A stretch of 5,406 nucleotides of DNA, taken from assembly GCA_009783865.1 (NCBI GenBank), contig WRCR01000302.1, positions 1 through 5,406 on the forward strand, in the 5' to 3' direction. Shown here one piece after another: positions 1 through 5,270 of this stretch (position 1 is the stretch's first letter; the number at the start of each line of letters is the position of its first letter). The notes below the pieces were generated by a model. It made no database searches and was not told the origin of the DNA. It saw only the letters and a list, made by a program, of their open reading frames with translations. The translations under genes and the position numbers were made by a program. The stretch is from Planctomycetaceae bacterium (GTDB lineage Bacteria > Planctomycetota > Planctomycetia > Pirellulales > Thermoguttaceae).

Positions 1-285
1 AGCAATTTTTTCACGGTCGAAACATCCAAGAAACGGCGGCGGAATGATTTTGTCGAAGATTCTCGCTTTGCCGATGGTTAACACAAGTTGTGTCAACATA
101 TCGCAAATGTCGGTTTGCGCTGCTTTTGCTTCTGCCCAGAGAAAGTAATTTTCGATGAGATTTCGATTCGGACTCTTCACGACGAAGTCGATTTTTTCGA
201 TGATTTCTGTGCAATCATATTTGCCGAAGAAATCTTGTTCGACTTTGTTTTTTAACTCTTCTTCTTGGATTTTGGCGTATTTCAT
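1..285 (-). CDS. Type IIG restriction-modification enzyme, N-terminal part (partial, runs off left edge)
   Basis: Only the first 95 codons lie in the window, and the frame is open to base 1. The protein begins MKYAKIQEEELKNKVEQDFF. It carries D33 (KIDFVV) followed by E52-A-K54 inside FLWAEAK, which fits the D...ExK signature of a PD-(D/E)xK nuclease. After it come LTQLVLTIGKAR (64-75) and IPPPFLGCFDREKIA (81-95). From memory, the LWAEAK / LILTIGKAR / PPPFLGAFD series is typical of the N-terminus of large single-chain type IIG enzymes, where a nuclease is fused to an N6-adenine methyltransferase and a target recognition domain; those later parts are outside the window. The ATG at 283-285 is the only plausible start, but it has no Shine-Dalgarno, unlike the other genes here. 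It lies 64 bases after the deformylase stop and may have its own promoter. The family call rests on recalled motifs; a nuclease-methylase of a related defence class is the alternative. Confidence 0.72.
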   Translation of the reverse strand, partial: MKYAKIQEEELKNKVEQDFFGKYDCTEIIEKIDFVVKSPNRNLIENYFLWAEAKAAQTDICDMLTQLVLTIGKARIFDKIIPPPFLGCFDREKIA

Positions 286-298
286 TTGAACTAGTGAA

Positions 299-314
299 AG
301 CCGGAGTACCGGCT
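299..314 (-). promoter_or_regulatory. Leader hairpin upstream of the restriction-modification gene
   Basis: On the minus strand AGCCGG-TACT-CCGGCT forms a perfect 6-bp GC-rich stem with a 4-base loop. It sits in the gap between the deformylase stop and the next start, ending 13 bases before the ATG at 285. Only TTTC follows it, so it is a poor intrinsic terminator. It could be a weak terminator or attenuator for the upstream operon, or a structure that affects translation of a start lacking a Shine-Dalgarno. The structure is seen directly; the role is inferred. Confidence 0.4.
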
Positions 315-316
315 AA

Positions 317-331
317 ATAATCACCGATTAT
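317..331. promoter_or_regulatory. 15-base dyad, possible operator of the restriction-modification gene
   Basis: ATAATC (317-322) and GATTAT (326-331) are perfect inverted repeats around a 3-base centre. A 7-base direct repeat ATCACCG also occurs at 320-326 and 330-336, a spacing of exactly 10 bases. The dyad lies just downstream of the candidate -10 box at 341-346, near or after the expected transcription start, a common position for a repressor site. No regulator gene is visible in the window to bind it. The symmetry is observed; the operator role is inference. Confidence 0.3.
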
Positions 332-340
332 CACCGGCGG

Positions 341-369
341 CTTATATTATCAACAAAACCGGTCTTCAA
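341..369 (-). promoter_or_regulatory. Candidate sigma-70-type promoter for the restriction-modification gene
   Basis: Read on the minus strand, TTGAAG (364-369) and TATAAG (341-346) are separated by 17 bases, matching TTGACA/TATAAT at 4 and 5 of 6 positions. The -35 box lies inside the last codons of the deformylase gene and the -10 box just after its stop, so transcription would start near 334, about 50 bases before the ATG at 285. It would let the nuclease-methylase gene be expressed independently of the operon upstream. Chance occurrence in AT-rich DNA is possible. Confidence 0.4.
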
Positions 370-931
370 TTTCCTTTATCTGCCGGAAAAGTTCCTCGAC
401 CGGCGGTATGAATCCCAAGTTGCAATCGCCTTCAAAGTTAACCTGCAATTCTTCCAACTCTTCCTTTATATTGAGAATAGCGGTCTCTGTCAGACGTTCT
501 ATGAACCCGATTCCGTTGAGATGGTCGGTCTCATGCTGCACAATCTTCGCCGGAAAACCCGACCATTGAAACCGCTGTACCTCACCGTTCAAGTCGATGC
601 CTTCAATGTCAACGTACTCGGAACGCAGCACATCGGCGCGTATCCCGGGAAAACTCAAACAGCCCTCGTCGTCCGTTGTTTTGCCCTTCTTTTTCAAAAT
701 GACCGGATTGATGAAAACTCGCTCTTCTTCTTTCTTTTCACTATCGCCGGTCGAATTCATCACAAACATCTGCAAAGGCAGTCCAACTTGATTAGCGGCA
801 AGTCCGACACCTTCGTCGCTGTACATCGCTTCAAACATCTCGGCAGCGATGTCCCTGAGTTCCTTATTGATTTTTTGTATCGGCTTGCATCTGTACTTCA
901 ATATCGGATGCGGATATGTTAAAACCTTCAC
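350..931 (-). CDS. def: Peptide deformylase
   Basis: Removes the formyl group from the N-terminal methionine of new proteins at the ribosome, in the cytoplasm. All three family motifs are intact in the 193 residues: motif 1 GVGLAANQ (41-48), motif 2 EGCLS (89-93) and motif 3 QHETDHLNG (132-140). C91, H133 and H137 are the expected metal ligands and E134 the catalytic acid. The protein is longer than a minimal deformylase, with a charged tail after about residue 165. The start is GTG at 929-931, supported by AAGGAG (937-942) five bases upstream and by the conserved N-terminal pattern MKVLTYPHPIL. It begins only 13 bases after the stop of the acyl synthetase gene, so the two are almost certainly cotranscribed. 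The usual partner fmt (methionyl-tRNA formyltransferase) is not next to it; a restriction-modification gene follows instead. Identity is secure. Confidence 0.97.
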   Translation of the reverse strand: MKVLTYPHPILKYRCKPIQKINKELRDIAAEMFEAMYSDEGVGLAANQVGLPLQMFVMNSTGDSEKKEEERVFINPVILKKKGKTTDDEGCLSFPGIRADVLRSEYVDIEGIDLNGEVQRFQWSGFPAKIVQHETDHLNGIGFIERLTETAILNIKEELEELQVNFEGDCNLGFIPPVEELFRQIKEIEDRFC

Positions 932-936
932 GTCTT

Positions 937-942
937 CTCCTT
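937..942 (-). promoter_or_regulatory. Shine-Dalgarno for the GTG start of def
   Basis: AAGGAG on the minus strand, five bases before the GTG at 929-931 and wholly within the 13-base gap after the synthetase stop. It decides the non-ATG start of the deformylase. Confidence 0.75.
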
Positions 943-944
943 GC

Positions 945-2588
945 TTAACTTTTGCGTCCTGTTTTTTCCTCTGCCATTTCTTTGATTGATTTCAAGTCGA
1001 GTTTTCCGGTTCCCAAAAGCGGCAGCGAATCTACCTGATAAAATTCCGACGGAGAAGGAATCCAAAGATTCGGCAGTCCCGCATTTTGAAGCAGCCGGCA
1101 TATCTCTTCCGGCGTAATGGAAATCTCTCTGTGCAGCACAACAAGTTTCTCGCCTTTCTTTTCTTCCGGCACCGCCGAAACCGCTGCAAGTATTTCGTTG
1201 CTCTCGGTATCCGTCTCTGAAACGTTAGCGGCAGCACTGCGGACGATTTTTTCAATTTCTTCTTCAACAAGGATGTGCGGTACCATTTCGCCGCCGATTT
1301 TGGAAATCCGGCTCAACCGACCTGTTATCCATATAAAACCGTCTTTATCAACCGTAGCAATATCGCCTGTAGAATACCAGCCGTCTTTCAAAACAGCGGC
1401 GGTTTTTTCAGGGTCATTGTAATAACCCTTCATAACGCTGGGACCTTTTACTTCCAGCATGCCCGGCGTATCAATCGGCAGCACTTCGCCCGTTTCGGGG
1501 TCTGTTATTCTAACGGAAAGATTAAACAGCGGACGACCGATGCTTCCTTCCCGCAGAAAATCCTGATAATCCGTCCGTTTCGCTTTCGGACCGCCGACGG
1601 AAACTACCGGCGAAAGTTCCGTCGTGCCATATCCTTCAGTAGGACGAATACCGAATTTTTGTTCCCACGCATCAATCAAATCAAGCGGCAGTTTTTCTGC
1701 ACCGCAGATGATAGTGTCCATCGATTCAAACTCTTCTTCACTGCATCGGCGGAGATAACCGCGCAAAAAGGTCGGCGTTGTCGGCATGGCAGTACAGCAG
1801 TATTTCTGCACCATTTCGCCGACTTTTTTCGGGTCAAGCGGATTAAAATGAAACACGGACGACAATTCCTTCGTTGCCGGAAGCCAAATCGTTGTCGTGA
1901 AACCGAAAGAATGAAAAAACGGCAGCGCACCGAGAAGTATGTCCTCTGGAATCAGCGCAAGCCGTTCACTGAAACCGGCAACATTCGCTGCTATGCACCG
2001 CTGCGTTATTGCCGCACCTTTCGGCGTGCCGGTAGAACCCGATGTGAAAAAAATTGTCAGTATATCGTCTTGCTGAATCTTCGTTAAACCGATTACCCGT
2101 TCATAAATTGAAACCGGCGTGATATAACCGTCAATGAAGCCGATGATTTTATCCAGCAGCGTAATGCCTTTTCCGAGGTCTTCCAACACAAGAAATTCTG
2201 CGTCGAGTTTGACGTTTTTGAATTTCTCCTGCTCCAATACTTTTCGGCTGGTGATGACATGTTTAATACCGGCATTTTTAGTGCAGTAGTCAATCGTGTC
2301 AACTCCGAAAGTATAGTTCAGATTGACGCTGGTTCTTCTGTCCAGCGCAAGAGCAAGGTTCACGATAGCACCATAGACGGAAGTCGGCATCAGCACACCG
2401 ACATTTTGTTCGTCCGTTCCCAGATACCGCCGCAGAAGACGACGAAAAATAATCGAGAGCAACAGCGTCTTTCCGCCGGTAACCTGCATACCGGTGGAGT
2501 CGGCGAACTTCATTTTGTTCCGGCATTTCCGGCACGCACGCAGTGCCTGCCGAATCGGAACGAGATATTCTTCATTATTTGGTTTCAT
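945..2588 (-). CDS. AMP-forming acyl-CoA/acyl-ACP synthetase, Aas-like synthetase domain alone
   Basis: Activates a fatty acid as an acyl-adenylate and passes it to a thiol, probably acyl carrier protein or CoA. The 547 residues show the full adenylate-forming series: phosphate-binding loop TSGSTGTPKG (182-191), GYGTTE (319-324), YSTGD (405-409), the hinge region GRLSRISKIGGE (423-434), and the C-terminal GTGKLD with catalytic lysine near 529. Stretches such as MKFADSTG, NVGVLMPTSV, VNLNYTF, LPFFHSFGF, GAEKLP and GLPNLWIP resemble the synthetase half of Aas (2-acylglycerophosphoethanolamine acyltransferase/acyl-ACP synthetase). The PlsC-type acyltransferase and transporter domains often fused to it are absent here. 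The frame extends six codons upstream to a TTG at 2606, but the ATG at 2586-2588 has GGAG (2597-2600) eight bases before it and is preferred. It lies 49 bases after the LRR gene and 13 before def. Class is certain; the acceptor (ACP or CoA) and fatty-acid specificity are inferred. Confidence 0.9.
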   Translation of the reverse strand: MKPNNEEYLVPIRQALRACRKCRNKMKFADSTGMQVTGGKTLLLSIIFRRLLRRYLGTDEQNVGVLMPTSVYGAIVNLALALDRRTSVNLNYTFGVDTIDYCTKNAGIKHVITSRKVLEQEKFKNVKLDAEFLVLEDLGKGITLLDKIIGFIDGYITPVSIYERVIGLTKIQQDDILTIFFTSGSTGTPKGAAITQRCIAANVAGFSERLALIPEDILLGALPFFHSFGFTTTIWLPATKELSSVFHFNPLDPKKVGEMVQKYCCTAMPTTPTFLRGYLRRCSEEEFESMDTIICGAEKLPLDLIDAWEQKFGIRPTEGYGTTELSPVVSVGGPKAKRTDYQDFLREGSIGRPLFNLSVRITDPETGEVLPIDTPGMLEVKGPSVMKGYYNDPEKTAAVLKDGWYSTGDIATVDKDGFIWITGRLSRISKIGGEMVPHILVEEEIEKIVRSAAANVSETDTESNEILAAVSAVPEEKKGEKLVVLHREISITPEEICRLLQNAGLPNLWIPSPSEFYQVDSLPLLGTGKLDLKSIKEMAEEKTGRKS

Positions 2589-2596
2589 ATTCCGTT

Positions 2597-2600
2597 CTCC
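2597..2600 (-). promoter_or_regulatory. Shine-Dalgarno deciding the acyl synthetase start
   Basis: GGAG on the minus strand, eight bases before the ATG at 2586-2588. A second match, AGGAAG at 2609-2614, precedes the in-frame TTG at 2604-2606, so the longer form cannot be fully excluded. Confidence 0.5.
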
Positions 2601-2637
2601 ATTCAAAACTTCCTGAATTAACCTTTGGACGTATCAA

Positions 2638-3990
2638 CTATCGTTGCGGAACGGTTTCGACGAAGTCCAGCGTTTTGAACTTCTTGGAATCCCGCAGTTT
2701 TGTTTTTCCTTCTTCGGTTAAGGCGGGATTGCTTTTCAACGCCAGCCGTTCAATTTTCGGAGCGGTCAGCAGTATATCAACACCGGCATCGCTGATGTTA
2801 GTCGATTGCAGCGTTAAATCCCTGAGTTGCGGCAGTTTAACAATGGACTCCAACGCTTTATCGGAAACCGGCACTTCGACAATTTCGAGCAATTCCAAGT
2901 TCTTCAAATAAACGAGATTTATCATACCCGCGTCGGAAAGCGAAGGAAGTTCCCGCAGATAAAGCCGTTTCAGAGCAGGCAACTCGCGGAACACTTCCAT
3001 TCCTTTATCATTCAAAGCGGGCAAGTCACGGAGCGTCAGCCGGACCAGCGGTGCCATACCTTTCAATGCTAAAAGTCCGTCCGAACCAAATTGCCCGCAG
3101 CGGAAAATAATCAGGTTCTGAAGTTTTTCAAACTGCTTTATGGACTTGCCTGCGTCATCGGAAATGTTGAAATCATGTATTTCCAGCGTATCAAGATTCT
3201 TGGCTACAGTTAAGGATTCCAAGCCGGAATCATCAATCGCTACGCTCATGTGTTTAACGCTGACAAGAGCAGGCATCTTAGCGATATAGTTCAACCCGCT
3301 GTTTCCAATCTGCATATTGCCGCGGACATCGATTGCTTTAATCTTCGGGTGTTTTGCAAGGTCTATCATTGCGAAATCGCTAAAATTACAATAAATGGCT
3401 GAGAGCGTTTCCAGATTTGCAAGTTTCACGATTTCTTTTATTGCGTCATCGGTGAGCAAAGTATTGGACGAAAGGTCAAGCGAAGTCAGTTCGGGAAACT
3501 GCGATACTATCTTTGCAACACCCGCATTGGTCAAATTAGAATTCGCTAATTTGAGCGTCTTAAGTTTTTTCAGCGGTGCCAGTTTTTCAACGTGCTTATC
3601 ATTCAAATCACGGAAGTCGGCAATCTCCAGTGTTTCCAAGTCGGACTGCTTCGTGAATAAATCGAAGGATTCATCCGTCAACTTGTCCGAACTAATAGTA
3701 ATACGTCTGATGGTGCCGGCTGGAGTTGAAACCGTATTGCCGCCGAGGTCAGCAATCAGTTGTACAACCTGCTTTGCTTCTTCCGTGACCGGTTCGGCTT
3801 TCTCTTCTGCCTTTCCGTCTGATTTTTTTTCTACCGGACTTGTTTCAGGCGCGCCGGTGTCCGGTTTCTTTTCAACTGCGCCGGTTCCGCTCTGCGGCGG
3901 TGAACAACTTTTCTCACAGCAACCGCTAAAACAAACTGTAATACAAACAGCGGCGGCTAATAACGAAACGAAAAACGAGGTACGAATCAT
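2638..3990 (-). CDS. Leucine-rich-repeat lipoprotein of unknown function
   Basis: The 450-residue protein begins with a signal peptide: MIRTSFF, a hydrophobic stretch (6-21), then FSGC with C24 as probable lipidated cysteine, so it should be anchored in the cell envelope. Residues 25 to about 73 form a Pro/Lys/Glu-rich low-complexity linker in which VEKKPD and VEKKSD recur. From about residue 94 to the end there are roughly 14 tandem repeats of 23-25 residues with the pattern LxxLxLxxxxLTDxGLxxLxxLPx, for example LKTLKLANSNLTNAGVAKIV and LRDLTLQSTNISDAGVDILL; the last is partial. LRR solenoids of this kind usually bind proteins; no enzymatic domain is visible. An ATG four codons upstream (4002) has no Shine-Dalgarno; the chosen ATG at 3988-3990 has GGAG six bases before it and gives a more typical signal peptide. 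It sits 41 bases after the ROK gene and 49 before the synthetase, likely in the same operon. Its binding partner is unknown. Confidence 0.88.
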   Translation of the reverse strand: MIRTSFFVSLLAAAVCITVCFSGCCEKSCSPPQSGTGAVEKKPDTGAPETSPVEKKSDGKAEEKAEPVTEEAKQVVQLIADLGGNTVSTPAGTIRRITISSDKLTDESFDLFTKQSDLETLEIADFRDLNDKHVEKLAPLKKLKTLKLANSNLTNAGVAKIVSQFPELTSLDLSSNTLLTDDAIKEIVKLANLETLSAIYCNFSDFAMIDLAKHPKIKAIDVRGNMQIGNSGLNYIAKMPALVSVKHMSVAIDDSGLESLTVAKNLDTLEIHDFNISDDAGKSIKQFEKLQNLIIFRCGQFGSDGLLALKGMAPLVRLTLRDLPALNDKGMEVFRELPALKRLYLRELPSLSDAGMINLVYLKNLELLEIVEVPVSDKALESIVKLPQLRDLTLQSTNISDAGVDILLTAPKIERLALKSNPALTEEGKTKLRDSKKFKTLDFVETVPQR

Positions 3991-3996
3991 TTGGAA

Positions 3997-4000
3997 CTCC
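3997..4000 (-). promoter_or_regulatory. Shine-Dalgarno deciding the LRR lipoprotein start
   Basis: GGAG on the minus strand, six bases before the ATG at 3988-3990. It overlaps the alternative upstream ATG at 4000-4002, which itself is preceded by pyrimidine-rich sequence with no ribosome binding site. Confidence 0.6.
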
Positions 4001-4031
4001 ATTAGGAAAGCGTATGAAAATTTTTGGTAAA

Positions 4032-5099
4032 TTACTTGTTAATTGACTCTTCACGGGCTAGACCTGCTGCACCGATAAAACCGGCATCGGCTCCGAGCAT
4101 CGCAAAGTCGATAAGGAGACAGCGAATTTCCGGCGTAGGAAACGTTCTGCTGTCAACGGAATCACGTACCTTCTTGAGGAAACGCTGTCCGACAGGATGG
4201 TTTTTGCCGCCGAAGGTCATTGCACCGCCCAATACAACAAAAGCGGGGTCAACGGTATTGCAAATCGAAATGATACCCTGCGCAAGATATACTGCGGTGT
4301 CGTCAATGATTTCGAGAGCAAGTGCGTCATTATTTTCGGCTTCTTGAAAGACGATTTTGGCGATGCCGCCCAATTTCGTTTCAGGATTGATTCTGCCCCG
4401 CAGCGAAGATTCCCGAATACCGGTTAGATGTATAGTTCGTCGTGCAACACCGGAAGCACTGCAATATGCTTCGAGGTGTCCGCGCTGTCCGCAGCCGCAA
4501 ATCAAGGCGTTGTCGGAACCGTCGATGAGAAGGTGACCGCATTCACCGCCGTATCCTGTTGCGCCGTCAATGGAACGTCCTTCGATGATGATGCCGCAGC
4601 CGATGCCGGTTCCAAGCGTCAACAGAGCCATGCTTGATTGACCGCTCGCGCTGCCAACCCAATATTCACCGTATGCGGCAGCATTGGCATCGTTGCAAAA
4701 CGTTGCGGGCAGACCGGATTCTTTTGTGAACTCATCGCAGACGGCGAAGTCCTTCCAACTGTGAAGATTCGGCGGTTGACGCAGACGGCGGGTCTTCATA
4801 TCCATAGTACCCGGGATACCGATACCGACACCGAGACAATCGCTTTTCTTGATTTTGAGTCGGCTAATCAAATCGTGTATAACGCCGGAAATTTGATTGA
4901 CAGCCGTTTGCGGATGCGGTTCGGTTCTGATTGAAAGGAAACTTCGGGGCAGTCCGTCGTCGTTCACTTCTCCGGTGTTAATGGAGCGTCCGAAGTCATC
5001 GACGATGCCTATTTTTATGCTTGTACCGCCGACATCGACACCGGCGAAGAAAGGGGCTTTGCCTTCTTCTGGAGAGAGTAATAATCGTTCTGATGACAT
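4032..5099 (-). CDS. ROK-family sugar kinase, probable glucokinase
   Basis: Phosphorylates a hexose, most likely glucose to glucose 6-phosphate with ATP, in the cytoplasm. The 355 residues show the ROK pattern: phosphate loop GVDVGGTSIK (20-29), GIGIPGTMD (93-101), FCNDANAAAYGE (134-145) with D137 as the expected catalytic base, LGTGIGCG (162-169), GYGGECGH (182-189) with the sugar-binding E186, and a zinc motif CGCGQRGHLE (201-210). In the usual CxCGxxGCxE motif the third cysteine is here a histidine (H208), which could still bind metal. There is no N-terminal helix-turn-helix, so it is a kinase and not a ROK repressor. The frame extends to a TTG at 5120, but the ATG at 5097-5099 has AAGGA (5110-5114) ten bases before it and is preferred. 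It appears to be the first gene of the operon, downstream of the promoter candidate at 5177-5182. Other ROK substrates such as N-acetylmannosamine or fructose cannot be excluded. Confidence 0.9.
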   Translation of the reverse strand: MSSERLLLSPEEGKAPFFAGVDVGGTSIKIGIVDDFGRSINTGEVNDDGLPRSFLSIRTEPHPQTAVNQISGVIHDLISRLKIKKSDCLGVGIGIPGTMDMKTRRLRQPPNLHSWKDFAVCDEFTKESGLPATFCNDANAAAYGEYWVGSASGQSSMALLTLGTGIGCGIIIEGRSIDGATGYGGECGHLLIDGSDNALICGCGQRGHLEAYCSASGVARRTIHLTGIRESSLRGRINPETKLGGIAKIVFQEAENNDALALEIIDDTAVYLAQGIISICNTVDPAFVVLGGAMTFGGKNHPVGQRFLKKVRDSVDSRTFPTPEIRCLLIDFAMLGADAGFIGAAGLAREESINK

Positions 5100-5109
5100 A
5101 ATAGTAATA

Positions 5110-5114
5110 TCCTT
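5110..5114 (-). promoter_or_regulatory. Shine-Dalgarno deciding the ROK kinase start
   Basis: AAGGA on the minus strand, ten bases before the ATG at 5097-5099, slightly long but workable. It lies downstream of the alternative TTG at 5118-5120, so it cannot serve that codon. Confidence 0.5.
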
Positions 5115-5176
5115 ATACAATCATGCGGAATAAAATTAGACCGGAATGTTGCCCGTCAATGTGATGAGCATCCGGC

Positions 5177-5185
5177 ATTGTACCA
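5177..5185 (-). promoter_or_regulatory. Candidate extended -10 promoter of the ROK-LRR-synthetase-def operon
   Basis: On the minus strand TGG-TACAAT matches the extended -10 form TGnTATAAT with one mismatch; the TACAAT hexamer is at 5177-5182. No good -35 box lies 16-18 bases upstream, where the DNA is instead a run of T and A tracts (about 5186-5225), which may act as an UP-like element. Transcription would begin near 5170, leaving an untranslated leader of about 70 bases before the ATG at 5099. The position in the only sizeable gap upstream of the operon supports it. Confidence 0.5.
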
Positions 5186-5270
5186 TAATTTTTCGGGAAA
5201 AAATAGGGCAAAAAAAATAAAATCAGAGTATTGCTTGCACGGCTAAAGTAAATATGGTCAACGCTTTCGT

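Noticed and set aside
11..214. A 67-codon minus-strand frame at the left edge
   Set aside because: It is out of frame with the open reading frame carrying the ExK nuclease signature in the same stretch, and its Arg/Ser-rich translation looks like a shadow.
521..922. A 133-codon plus-strand frame opposite def
   Set aside because: It is antisense to a deformylase with intact catalytic motifs and has no recognisable features.
1275..2087. A 270-codon plus-strand open frame inside the acyl synthetase gene
   Set aside because: It lies wholly opposite a gene with every motif of its family intact. The translation is rich in Arg, Phe and Cys with no recognisable domain, as expected for an antisense shadow.
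2638..3990. LRR gene as a recombining or phase-variable repeat array
   Set aside because: The repeats are similar only in protein pattern; no long identical DNA repeats were seen that would drive slippage or recombination.
3395..4030. A 211-codon plus-strand open frame across the 5' half of the LRR gene
   Set aside because: The Ser/Phe-rich product mirrors the Lys/Glu/Leu codons of the LRR gene on the other strand; it has no domain.
5196..5222. T-rich runs on the minus strand as a terminator of the right-edge gene
   Set aside because: No GC-rich stem precedes the T-runs; they are more likely promoter-region AT tracts.
5242..5263. TTGACC (5254-5259 on the minus strand) as a -35 box
   Set aside because: No -10-like hexamer lies 16-18 bases downstream, and it is too far from the TACAAT at 5177-5182 to pair with it.
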